This document shows positions 22,554 through 35,200 of a stretch of 64,000 bases of DNA, one piece after another. This stretch comes from Persicaria tinctoria (Eukaryota; Streptophyta; Magnoliopsida; Caryophyllales; Polygonaceae). The stretch's first letter is position 1; every line of letters starts with the position of its first letter. The stretch is from positions 9,302,188 through 9,366,187 of the forward strand of contig JBANSL010000013.1 in assembly GCA_037127255.1 (NCBI GenBank), read 5' to 3'. The position numbers were made by a program, and so were the translations under genes. Under the pieces are notes generated by a model, which had not been told where the DNA came from, did not search any database, and was given only the letters and a program-made list of their open reading frames with translations.

Positions 22554-25442
22554 GTATCTAGAACGAGTTATCCGACAAGGCATCATAGTCTCATATCCAT
22601 GATTGTTTCCAAGGACCAATTTCCTCCACAATCCAATTTGTGGCTAGGGACTGAGTTCCCCACAATTCACATGTTGTGTCAAGGACCAACTTCCTTCACA
22701 ACTTTGCATCAAAAAGTCGGTTAAAAGCCTCTCCAAACTCAAAATATATCTATTGAGATTCACGTTGTCTTCACACATACATGATATCTAAAGCGAGCAA
22801 CACAAGCCTGCAAAATCATACCACTTTATGCAAAAATCAAACTTTCATAAGTTAGCTCCTCCATCATTTAATTATATCCCAACGTCATCAACTATAAGAT
22901 GTAATAATATCCATCATTAGGCTTGGAAGCCTATGCCCATTTTTCCAATGCACCAATACCGATGGGCCTGGAAGCTCAAAGACAACAAATTAGATTTCAC
23001 AAATGATAATATCAAAGTGTACCAAGTGCCAATTAATGCATAAATGCATTTTCGATCTCTTCATTATATGGTATGTGCAATATTTGTTGCCCTTGCAATT
23101 GCAACATCAAAATCACATCCAGTGTGAATGTTAGACTTACATCAGCGGGGTGCCAACCAATAGATTTTTGCAACAATTAGCTTCTTCACCTGCCAACAAC
23201 TAGTACAACTGGTAGAAGTATGACAATAATAAAGAAGCACAATTCTAAGGCTCCCATTAATAATACAACGTACTCATATGCCTAATTTTCCATCTGCCGT
23301 CCTGTTAACTAAGACTTCCAAGCTTTCATCAACCCCAATTTGAAAAACACACAGATCACAAATTTCATGCTCTAGGTTTTAGGTTTTCATATGTCAAACC
23401 TCATGAAAATAACTCAAACAAAGGCATACACAAAGCACAAGAAATTTCTCCATCTATATGATTAATTAATCTCAAACAAAAAAATTGATTAATCAAAGCA
23501 AAACAAACCAGGCAACCGCACGTCCGCACCCATCAATCCAATTGAAGGTGTAAAACTTCTCCGTAGACGGTAGCCCAGTACTGCAAGATCTTCTCCGTTG
23601 TTATGGCCAGACCAACAAGAATTTTTCGCTCAAGATTGTTGGAATATTTAGCCACAAAACCAAAAGAGATGTAAAAGTGAAAATTGGGATTGTAGAGTCG
23701 TAGATGAATCTCCTGCACTTGAGCGAAAAACCGCCTAGACATCGGTGCATATCATACAAAACGGCTCACTCCAGGGATAACTCTGCCCTCAATCGATAGG
23801 TGCACTCCCATCAATTGAGGTGGAACTCTATGCCTTTTCATGTGTTTGAAACCAAGAAGGAGAAGAAACCACATTCTCTGCACACCCCCCTCTCCAAAAC
23901 CCAATAACCACCATTATATAGATTAAAATAACCATAAGGGAGAATCTTAAGGACCCGTCCAAGTAGTTGAGAAAACTGAGCCTTAAATATAAAACAAACA
24001 AATTATTTTCAAACATTTTTCCCAACAGCTGCCACCATAAATGCCAGTTTGGCACATCAACGAGGTCGGGCCTTGCTTGGTGAATCCGCCTGCCTGCTAT
24101 CGTTGGAATCCCGATGGAGCCATCGCCGGCGTCGTGTTGGGGCTAGAAACCACTTTCCAGCCGCACCCGGAAGCGAAGTCGGGTAATAAGATAACCAACA
24201 ACAATCAGACAGCAAACCAAATGATCAACCGATAATATCCAATCCGGAAACCAAACAACCAAACAACCACAAACACAGATAAAAGCACAAATATTAACAC
24301 AAGATTTACGTGGGAAAAACCCTCTCTAACCAGAGGATAAAAAAAACCCACCTTCCGCCCACTAGAACAACCAATCCACTAATCAATAGGTCAATACAAG
24401 TGTTTAACAATCCAGTCTCAACCCAAGACAAATAAACATGGAGATCTCAAACACCAATCTAAATACAACCTGGATCTAGAAATGATTCATCTCCAAAAAC
24501 CTAGTTAAACACTTGTAATCGGATTAGATTTCCAGAGGAGAAAATACCTATAAAAAAACTCTCGTTGTTGACTTGCCGAAGGATGAAGACGGATCACCGG
24601 ATCAAGAGACGAAACACTCGCTCGAATTTCTTACATTTCTCTCCTTTCTCCCTCCTCTCTCTTTTCTTTCTCTCTCCTTTCTCTTCTTGGTGCTACTGGC
24701 GGCACTTCTTGGAGCTCTCTTGCTCTCGTGCTCACCAAGACAAAGGCAAAACATATTGCCTTTTGTCTTAGCAAAGAAGCAATCAAGCTTCACTTTGGGC
24801 TGGACCCTTCATGGGCCACTTGGCCCAACACGTCGATCACGGTGCTAGAGGGCCCTCCGAGGAAGGCCCCTAACTAAGTGATCATATCAAATAAAGTGTT
24901 TAATTTCGATCTCCTATATTGAACTCAACATAGATGAGGATTATCGCAATGCTATTAATTAATTAATTGAGTGGGGATTTGTAGGAGAAAGATCTCGTAT
25001 TGGAAATTTAATTATGTCTTTCTTGTTAATTCGATTCATTGCATGCCCAACACATTCTGAATCGAAAGTTGTATCTAAGCTGATCGATCATGAAACTATG
25101 AAAGGTTCCGGAGTGAATGGTGGTGCTAACATAAACTATAGGAAGATTAAAATTAAATGAATTGGTAAGTATATATATGGTAATAAAATGTCATCAGTTC
25201 ATAAATATTGCGATACAATTTTTAATGGTTCTAAAGTTTTTTTTTTTTTTTGTAAGGATATAGCACAATGGATATAGTTTTTGTGACAATATACTAAGAT
25301 ACAGTGATAATATTGTGGTGACAATTTTAAAATGATGACAATATCTTCTTCTTTTTTTCCTTTTTGGTTCATATATTCACTTAGACCATTGCAATAGTGA
25401 AGGGGTTTGAACATGACTTATTGGCCATATATTACATGTCAT
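22554..25442. other. Long stretch without a supported gene
   Basis: No frame longer than 91 codons and no recognisable motif. The frame at 23533-23742 (minus, 69 aa, starting MSRRFFAQVQEIHLRL) has a protein-like composition but no identifiable family or flanking exons. The stretch 24240-24560, with GGGAAAAACCCTC and AACCAGAGG, resembles retroelement leader sequence but cannot be classified. Short TCTC-rich tracts are at 24630-24690. Confidence 0.5.
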
Positions 25443-25930
25443 CAGGCACGGAACCAGGATTACAATCTTGAGTAGGCTGGAATGGTATATAATTTTAATT
25501 TTTTCCCTGTATCTATTGAGTTAAAAAATTTTATCTATATTTAAATTAGTAATAATAGAGTTAATTACTTATCAAATATTCTTGAAGTTTTATATATATT
25601 AAATACCATTAAATGATGAAATTAAATAATTAATCCATATATTTTTTTTTTATCTATGACATCACTAATCACTATACTAATTTAAATAAAATTAGTGATA
25701 AAAGGTTAATGGCAGGGCCACCACCAAAATTGAAGTGAAAGCGCTGCACTGCTTTGCACAAGAAAAAAAATGTAAGGAAACAGGAACGAAGGGCTTCGAA
25801 ATACCCCTACACACTCTTTACCAACTGAGATATTCAAACATCATGATACTAGCATACCTATATTATATAAATTACTAGTGAATTGGGGTGGGCTGCAGCA
25901 TACACCAGCCCACCCCTAATTCCGTGCCTG
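25443..25930. mobile_element. hAT-type MITE, 488 bp
   Basis: A perfect 8-bp direct repeat CATGTCAT (25435-25442 and 25931-25938) flanks the element. The ends are CAGGCACGGAACCAGG and, reverse-complemented on the right, CAGGCACGGAATTAGG (14 of 16 identical). The interior is AT-rich and non-coding. Confidence 0.92.
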
Positions 25931-25938
25931 CATGTCAT

Positions 25939-26780
25939 ATCTCATATATATTATATTAAAATAGATGCATAGCATCTTAACTCTTAAGTGTTAGTTTGTG
26001 ATTTTGGGTATTAAAAATAGTGTCTAAAGTATCTATTCGATAACATACATAAGGATTATTGGTAAGATATCGAAATGATCGTTAGCATGATGAATTTTAA
26101 AAAATGGCACACAAGTCCTTTACATTTTGAAACATAATTATAGATATGTCCGGGTGAATCCATCAAAATCCCAATTCTCCTTCCATTCCAAACACGTACT
26201 CAAGCCTCGTTCAAATCTCCAAAGGTGCATCAAAGCTCAAAATCCTCCCACTTGTCATCGGTTTACGAGAGATTTCAGTTGATCTATCATATTTAAGGTA
26301 AGAATTTTCACTGCAATTGATTATTTAGGTTTTGTTTTGTATATGAAATTGGAGGTTTTAGAGGTGGTTGAAATTAGAAATATTGAAAGGATGGAATTGC
26401 ATGATAGTTGTTGTTTTTTTATTATTATTGTTGTTGATTAGTATGTTATGGCCCTTATGGTTATTGAATGATGAGTTGAAATTGGAATTGAAATGAACAA
26501 AATTGTTCAATTTGTTTGCGATTGATTATGATTTGGGTTTGTTGATTTCAGATATGTTGGGATGGGGCCTCGGAGGGATCAACCAAGCTTCACTCATTAC
26601 CTCGACACCTTTGGCCGAGCAAAAGAGATAGCCTCAGCATATCCAACCAAGAGTATGAGTTATCCTCGGCATTCTCAACTGAGGTTATGTAATGTGCTCG
26701 GTGATAGAATTCGAGATCCCCTCTGGTCTCGGGCGTACTTTGTCGTCACTTTATTGAATTGTGTTATTAACCGATAACCG
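25939..26780. other. No gene supported
   Basis: AT-rich sequence with a moderately GC-rich patch at 26560-26730 that gives a 71-codon plus-strand frame (26562-26777) without a recognisable domain. Nothing else stands out. Confidence 0.5.
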
Positions 26781-27074
26781 AAACTCACCCAAATCCAAAT
26801 AAATCGAACCCGATTCAACCGAAACCTATTAAGACCCGAACCCGTTATAACCAAAACCCGAAATAACCCGAACTTTAAGATACATTCTAGTGAAAAAATT
26901 TAATATAAATATTGAAATAATGAAAACTTGAGAAAATCCAAACTCGAAATAGTCAAAACCCGATACAACCAAATCCCGAATCCAACCCAACCAAATGACC
27001 AAATGATTAGACAATACCCGAAACCCAAATAACCAAACCCGAACCCGACTCGACCCGCCCGATTCCCACCTCTA
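26781..27074. mobile_element. hAT-type element remnant with ACCCGAA-rich sequence (left end lost)
   Basis: The block consists of AACCCGAAA/ACCCGACC words like those inside the elements at 6278 and 31839. It ends with GATTCCCACCTCTA, the reverse complement of a TAGAGGTGGGAATC-type hAT terminus. No matching left terminus or 8-bp duplication is found, so it is truncated. Confidence 0.65.
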
Positions 27075-28040
27075 CTTTCTAGCTCGAACTTTTGACGAGC
27101 CTGCTCGAATTGCTCGTTTTTTAAATGCATTTACCAATTGACCCTTAGGTAGTTAGGTTATTTAACAAGGAGTGCCATCCAGACTCCAGTCCCTCAGCCT
27201 CACATCTCTCCTGTTTATTATTCCTCCCCTCCAGAGTCCAGATCTAGATCTGCCTTCGTCGCTGGTGTGGCCTTCACTGAGTTCGTTGCCCCTCATCCTC
27301 CTCCTCAACCTCTTTGAAGTTTCCAATGATAGCGTTGTCGTAATCTGGTAACTCAACCCCTAATTTGAACCCAGGATTTTCAATGCTCTTTTAAAGTTCT
27401 AGTTGTAATTTTGATGAGGTTTTTCTGAATTTCTTGGATTGTGCAGGTACAAGCTCAAGTACAGGCCTTTTCTTGATAAGAGGGAGGAATCTGGTTCAAG
27501 TACAGGCCTTGTTGTGGTGTCTGTCGCTCTATTGTGTATTTCTTGGAGTCCCATGTTTTTGCTCGCTCAATTCGGGAATAAACCCCTATTCGTTAGCATT
27601 CGGGCTTAAAGTACTTGTATTTCCTTCTATTCTTCATCATCTTCTTCAATATTGTTCTACCCCTCTTCATGTTTCCTTCAATTTCTTGAAAACTGGTAAT
27701 TGAATCTCAGCAAATTTGCACCAATTTCTCTTCGGGCTCGTTTGGTATCGATATCTCGATATCGATACGCAAGATATCGGTTTTGATATCAAGATATCGA
27801 TATCAAATGATACCTCCAAAAAAATCACATTATCTTCTGTGTTCTTCACTGTTTGTTTTCTTCTCCATCACGTTCAGAGATATTGTTTGATTGGTGATTT
27901 ATGTGTTTCATCAACCATGTCTTTTGCTTCATCTACCTTCCTCTTTTTTTGTATTGCAAGGATCCAATCTGTGTGTTCAATCTCAGCCACAATTTCTCGT
28001 ATAACAGAAAATTGCATTAAACATTAAACGATAATCTCTC
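27075..28040. other. No gene supported; contains a GATATC-rich palindrome
   Basis: Short frames (27162-27356, 27434-27703, 27716-28027) show no domain. At 27741-27806 the phrases GGTATCGATATC and GATATCGATATCAAATGATACC are inverted relative to each other and flank further GATATC words, so the stretch can fold back on itself. It may be a very short MITE (left border phrase GGGCTCGTTTGG). Confidence 0.45.
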
Positions 28041-28064
28041 CTTTTGCTGCTTTTGGGTCTGTAG

Positions 28065-28492
28065 ATTCAGGTAAAGTGGGTTTTGATGCTGATTTTTCCC
28101 CCTATTGCATTAAAGGTAATGTGTGGATGAAAAAGAAGCCCCAAATTCAGCTGGTGAAGTGATTTAGTTTTAGCTTGCAGGCTGATTATGGCAACATGCC
28201 TATGCTGCTTATGGGAGGTGGGGAAGAACACATAAGTCATACTGGCTTGGATGACAGATTGTAGTGTCGACAATCGACGATGAATGGCAACAAGAAATAG
28301 CAGCTTAGGAGGAATCAAACTCCGAAACTGGCACTGAGTAAAGTGTTGTGATATTGTGCTGAGCTCACTCACACTTGGTTCATTTCTAGCTGTTTGAATT
28401 CTTCCTAATCTGCTCTTCCTATATTGGTGCTTTCATTGTTTTGCTCTTGCATTGTAATCGACACTACAATTTGTCATCAAGCCTGTGTGACT
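28065..28492. repeat. AGO5 exon-19-derived inverted repeat
   Basis: Three patches derive from exon 19 of the neighbouring AGO gene. Patch 1 (28065-28085) is 21/21 identical to the exon 19/intron 19 junction (29859-29879) but on the opposite strand. Patch 2 (28235-28273) matches 29903-29941 in the same orientation as the gene, 37 of 39 bases. Patch 3 (28458-28492) repeats patch 2 in inverted orientation, about 32 of 36 positions with one gap. Patches 2 and 3 can pair as a stem of about 35 bp around a loop of about 190 nt. Patch 1 spans a splice junction with intron bases, so the source was genomic DNA rather than cDNA. Confidence 0.75.
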
Positions 28493-29270
28493 GTGTGAAC
28501 ACAACCTTTGGACTACTAATGCAGCATCATCCGAGGTGGAGACTTAAGGCAGATACCTCTTGTGCATGGAAGTGTCTGGTCGGAGTCCTCCACTACGAGT
28601 TCTGGTTTATTTAGCAACATCAGCAACCAATGAGTATTTCCCATCGGCCTGCAATATGTGCCAAGTTCTCTTTTTTGAAGAATGTGCTTGATATCACTTC
28701 CTTGCGGATCGGTGTGCGGAGCTCCTTGCATTGCTGCTTGGCTTGAGGGGCTTGGGAGAGGCAGCCATAGGAAGAATGTGGTGCTCCAAACAAAGCTCCA
28801 TGGCAAACAGTTGATTCACTAGATACTATTTGTGTATTCTGTGGTCTTTTTTCAGCCTATGAAGGTTTGTTGTTTCTTCTTTATCATGCTATGAATGCAG
28901 TCAAAGATAATCCCTATTGAGGATTTACTCTGCATATCTCTGCTACAGTGTAAGAGAGATCTTGATTTCATGGTGATTGAGGTTAATAAATGACATAAAA
29001 CAGGATTGGTACTGGATGAAGGTTCAAAATTCTCACTCACATCATATTCAAAATACAACAACCCAACAATAAGCGATTAAGCAGGGGTTAGGATGTACGC
29101 ACTCTTTTCCCGACTATTCCCGACTAGCCGAGAAAGTGTTACCAATAGACCAAGAAATGACAAACTGAATCATTGATTTGACCGAAACAAAATAACAAAC
29201 TGAAATTTAAAATTGTCTTGACCGAAATCACAAGACCAACCAAAGATGAACAGGTGAGACCAAGAAAGGT
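28493..29270. other. AGO5 3' flank; no separate gene supported
   Basis: This probably includes the AGO 3' UTR next to 29271. No canonical AATAAA is seen on the minus strand close to the stop. The minus-strand frame at 28516-28806 (96 aa) has no recognisable domain. Confidence 0.4.
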
Positions 29271-32200
29271 TCAGCAAAAGAACATAAAATCCTTCAACTT
29301 GTCAATGATCTTTGGGAGGGGCCGGCGAGCTTCTGTGCTGCTCCCAGCGCTGGTCTGCCCTCTACTCATGGATCCGCCATCAGAATTTTCCACTTCCATG
29401 TAGGCTCGAGCCCGAAATGCTGCTAGATGTGCATAATAAGCCGGAGGCACTGCATCGCAAGAGTTGTTATTACTAGTGAGTTATTGCACTAAATCGTTAA
29501 CTTGTGTTGTGATGGTAAATGCAAAAGTGACATACCTAAGGACACCGATCTAGTGCATCTCGCATATCTGTACAAAGCAATCAAAGTCTTAGGTTGATAT
29601 GGGTTACATACCTAGACAAAAGAAAACCACAAGGAGTATAGAGAAGGTGGGAGTTACGTGTAGCATAAGCTGTATGTCAACAGCTGTAGTAAATCGGGAG
29701 AAAAATAGTTCTCATCCAGCAACACGTGGTAATGCGTAGGTCGGCTAGTCCCCTGTAGGTTTCAATTTATCAGAACATGTTAACTCATCAGAACCAAACT
29801 TGTGCACTAGCGCAAAATGTTTTCTTTCAATCACAGAATTTGTACTTGAGATTGGGCACAAAACCCACTTTACCTGAATTCCAGCATGGGAGCAAAGATA
29901 GAAGTCATACTGGATTGGATGACAGATTGTAGTGTCTACAACCGTGCCTGAGAAGACAAAGTGAAACGAGTAAGGTCAAGAAACAGGCAAAGGCTCATCA
30001 GGAAGAACACCAGAGAATGATGAACGAAGAGTGAACCTGGCAGTATGTTGCCACTCCTGTCCGCCATGTTAGGATCATCAGGGAAAAAACGGGTATGATG
30101 CCTTTTTTGGACAACTACAAATGTCAAGCGTGGTGCATATCCTTCTTCCAGGGATTGACAGGCCTTGAACAAGATAAATTGAAGTTGAATGTATATTAAT
30201 AACCCGGGGGAGAAGAAAGTGGGCATATGCAGGATTTTTGGTGCAGATTCTTTAGTGCAGCAGAAAAACTTCAATACTCACCTTTCTTATTGCAAGTACT
30301 TCATGTAGCAGAACTTGAGCAAATTGCCCTTCACTGACCCCATCCCTATTGTTTTAGACCAAAAAACATCATCAATCATTTGGAAGAAACTAGTTGCATA
30401 AAATATAATATGCCATGCAACTTAAAGGAGCAATCAGATCATCATCAACAACTTCACCTGTAAAAGATTATCCTATCAGGTTTCTGTTTGCCATTTGATC
30501 TGTAGAAAGCCAAAAGCAATTCCCTGCAAATGTTGGGGCCAAAAAATGATTTAACATTCTAAACCTTCTATGGTTAAATCAAAACCATGGAAACTAGCAA
30601 ATATTTCACCTTATCATGCCACAAGAGCGCCTGCCTTTTTGTGGGTCGATTTCATCAGCGTAAAGATCTTGAATAATCTCTTCTCGAACTCCTTGTTCAG
30701 ATATCAAGGCCCTATATTTGCTCACCTCTGGCCAGTCCATGGAAGCAACTACCTGTACCGATGAAGAAGAGAAGTTCAAGAAGTGTAATGAAAACAACAA
30801 GAATGCAAAAGAGGTACATGTACAAGAGTAATACCGCTGCAACTGAAGGGGTGGAGTCATCAGGTTTTGCATGTGTGACATCAGCACCAAAAACAATTGT
30901 TTTTCGTGCTAGTCCATCTTTGTCCATAGCTGTTAGTAGAGGAATTTGTCGCCTCACAGCAGCATGAAGAGCTAAGTTTTTCCCACCAGCCTTTTGAGAC
31001 CAGGAGTAGTGTAATTAGTAGCATATAAAGAATCCAAACCTAGGAGAAGTACACACCTCAAAGCAGAAGATGGGACATACCTTAACGTTGATTTTGAAAG
31101 AGAGATTTTCTAGATATTGCTTCACATTTTTTATGTCTTTCCCAAGGTCGCAGCACTGGCTGATGATACCCAGCTCTGTCTCACATATTCTCTTAATTGT
31201 TTCTGCACAGAAAAAGAGTGTATGCAGTGATTATCCCATCGATTACTCCTTTTTAAGGGAAAGGCATGCATGCAACTTATACCATATGCTCCTTCATAAC
31301 TTGGCAATATTATGAGTAGCAACTGAAGTTGTTTTTTGGTCTCAATATGAACTTCATGCAGAGCTTTATCCATTTGGTCCGGAGAAGCATTTCGTATTGG
31401 AACTACAGGTCTTGGAACAACAACCTTGAACAAGGAAGAAAACACTTAGAAGTCGGAAAAAACAAAACCAAAACACCATTGTTAGAATTGAACAAAAAAA
31501 TAAGTTACTGTCAAAATGCATATATATACCATTCCCTTGCTATTACACACATCGACCAAGTCTTTGCAGAACCTCATAACTTCTCCCTGGCTTATAGGGG
31601 AGAAATTCAAGCATGTCCAGAATTTCACAGTTGCACCACTGTAAAATTTCTGCAATAGAGACATTATGAAAGTAAAATCTTAAAGTTGACAAGGATCTTA
31701 GTTGAAGGGAGCTCAGTTTTTCAAAGTACAAGACTGGACCTTATCATTCATCCTCCATTGGCCCAGCTCAGGAGTGACGAGTTCATTGTCAGAATAGTTG
31801 AGCTACAATAGCATAAACACGTATGAAGAAGTTACAAGTAGAGGTGGCAATCGGGCGGGTCGGATCGGGTTCGGGTTCGGTTAGTCGGGTTTCGGGTTAT
31901 TCGGGTTTCGGGTCATTCGGTTTCGGGTAATGTCTAATAATTTGGTCATTTGGTTGGGTCGGGTTCGGGTTTCGGTTGTATCGGGTTTCGGTTCATTCGG
32001 GTTTCGGTTGTCTCGGGTTTCGGTTATTTCAATATTCATTTTGAAAAATTTACTAGAATGTATCTTAAAGTTCGGGTTATATCGGGTTTCGGTTGTAACG
32101 GGTTCGGGTCTAAATGGGTTTCGGTCGAATCGGGTTCGGTTCATTCGGATTTGGGTGAGTTTCGGTTATCGGTTATTCGGATTTCGGGTCCAAAATGGGT

Positions 32201-35200
32201 CCGATTGATCGGTGTTCAAAACAATCGGTTCCGGGTCGGGTTTTCGGGTTCGGGTTTTGCCGGCTCTAGTTACAAGACAGTTTAAGATTGACTTATAATC
32301 ATAAAAAATAAATAAATTCATTGATCCAAATACTCACCACAGGCACCGGGAGAATCCTGGCATTAATTAATGTTGGCTTCTCGCTCACTTGAATTCCAAA
32401 TTCTTTGGCCACCAAGTGGCTTACATTGTATTGATTATCTCCAACCATCTTCAATCCACAAGAACATAGAAACAAATATGGTTGTAGAAGAAATAGAGGA
32501 GAAAAAGATGTGTTGATACGTTGATAAAATCCAGTAATAGTCTAGTCACCTTTATAATACTCTGCTCCCTCGCAGGTGGCCGCTGGCATGTTGCTTTCAA
32601 CATTCTAGCAACCTGGTCCTTGCTCAATTTCTTCATGTATCTTTGAGCTTCCACAAGTTTGCAGAGCTGTAGTCATCAATTTCAGACAAGCAAATTGGAG
32701 TTTTGATCTTTCCCACATCAGAAATAAACCTAAGAGTCTTCAAAAAGAAAAAGAAAAAAAGAGAGAATTTTACCTCCATGGGTATGTAAACAGGTCTCCT
32801 GTCTGTCCCAACTTTGATACAAGGAAGCCATGGAAATTCAAGCTTAATGTGGTACTTCTCAAGAAAATACCGAGAAACAGATATTGGACCAGAATCAGCA
32901 ATGAACCTAAAGAAAAGAAGAAATGTCACACAGAGACATCAAAGCCACATCGATCTCAACATATGCCAAATGCAAGAATATAGACTAAATAATAGGTAAA
33001 AACAGAAGCATACAAGCTCTCTCCTTTTTTTTTTGGAAAACGTTGCCTTGTTTATTGGTGCTCATAAAAGTTTCATCTCCATAATTAATGGAAACTATAA
33101 GATCAAATTTCAGCTAGATGGATTAAAAATAAGGAAAAATAACAAAAAATAATCCCAACTATCAACATTCAACCAAAAATAATCCAACCTTTAAAAATAA
33201 CCAATTAATATCCCAACTATCACTTTATATACCAAAAATGATACAATTTACTTTTACTTTTTACTTTAAATTCCAAAATGTTCCAAACTTTCGAAATTTC
33301 ACAAAATGCCTTCTCCCCAAACCCTCACCCTCCTCAAGACCCACCATCACCCTGCGTTGCAACAGTGTCATTGTACCTCAATACATCCCATACCAAAATT
33401 CAATGAAAATAAAGAACACCCAAATTGAGAATGAATTCTACTCCATAGAAATCTAAAATGAGAACCACAACACCCAAATTGAAGAAAAAACTAGAAGAAA
33501 AAAAATTAATTGAACTAATCGAATTAGCAACGCAAAAAACTTAAATTGGCCAAAATCATTCGAACACCGGCCAGATGAATCAATTTCATATTTTAGATTT
33601 TGAAGGATAAATTGGAAAATTACAAAGGAGGTCTAGGAGGAGGCGTCGGGCAGTCGTTCAAGAGGCAACCGGTGGATCTCCAGAAGTACCGAGGGAAGCA
33701 AGGCCAGTGAAGAGAGCGTCGGTGTCGGAGTCGAAATCACCGAAGTTGTTGAAAGAAAGCAATATGAGAGAGATGGAGAATTAAAGTTGAAGTTGGGACT
33801 TGGGAGTAAAATAGAGAAAGACAAAAGAAGCTATGGCGATGGCGATGGCTGCCCAGTGAACAAACAAAGCACCCAAATGCATTTGGTTTTCATTGAATTT
33901 TAGTAGGTAGAGGTAAAGTAGCAGGATCGAGGGTGATGCTTTTGGAGAGGGTTAGGTTTTGAGGGAGAGGGTATGTTGTGAATTTTCTAAAAGTTTGGAA
34001 TTAAAATTAAGAAGTGAAAGTGAACCATATCATTTGGTATATAGAGTGATAGTTGAGATATTAATTGGTTATTTTTAAAGGTTGGATTATTTTTGGTTGA
34101 ATGTTGATAGTTGAGATTATTTTTGGTTATTTTTCCTAAAAATAATAATAATGGAGATATGAAAGCATAATCTGACAAAATATTACAGTAAATCCAGTCA
34201 AAATGTAACTTCAACAACTGCCTTAAGAGGAATAGTGTGTATTCTGCGTCTATTTTTGCTATATGTTATATATATATAAACTCAGCAACCACAAGTCCAC
34301 AAGTAATAATGCATACCTGTTCTTACGTCAACAATGTATGGAAAAAAAGGCATGCCTTGTCAATATTCAAGGCTTCAAGTCAGGCCCGGCCCATGGCTAT
34401 GGGCAACAGGGGCGCAGGCCAAGGGCCCAAAATTTTATAGGGCCCATCATATTTATATAGGTATATATATAACCCTACAAGTAATAGCCCATCAGTTTAT
34501 AAAAGCCCAAACTAAAAATACAAAAGGGATAGAGGGCCTAAAAAGGAAAAAAAAAATCTGGGCCTGAGCTTGTTAGCACTTAGCCTTGAGATTTTCAATT
34601 TTTTTTTCTTTCGTGCTTGTTCCAGTATAAAGCATGAATTAGGACATTTTTTTTTACTTCTAATCAAATTGTATTTTTTATTTTGGAAGATGCTTCCAGA
34701 TTTGGGATGTAGCTTTCACTTTGAGACTTAATTTCCTACTTTCTTTGGATTTCAAGGGCCCTTAAATCGATTTTGCCCCAGGGCCTCTAAAGTCCTAAGA
34801 ACGGCCCTGCTTCAAGTTCAATATAGATTTCATTGTACTCAATGCCTCAATCATGAAACTGTGACATCTTTTTTAAATACTGAATTTTCAATTAGTAATT
34901 ACCAAATATAAATTTAAAATATTATAAGGAAGCCATAATATCATAACATCTTTTTACCCATACATAACTTACTGTTTGGTAAGCACTATTGTTAACAGAG
35001 TAACTAATTACTCTCCATATCAGCTCAACAGAGACAATATTGGATAAAATAATCAAAATCCATAAAACTCAACTAAACTATCAAGACATAAAACAAGGAA
35101 GGATACTGCAAAACAATTTAAAAAAACAAAGAAATTTCATACGAAAGGATTCAAGTAGAGCCGGTATTGTAAAAGAATAAGAATACGCAGAACAAGCAGG

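Noticed and set aside
23533..23742. 69-aa minus-strand ORF as a gene
   Set aside because: No recognisable family, no adjoining exons or promoter; kept only as a remark in the regional note.
29536..29567. Acceptor at CTCTTGCG before the last AGO exon
   Set aside because: It does not end in AG; the next AG (29450-29451) restores the conserved [13 protein letters not shown] junction.
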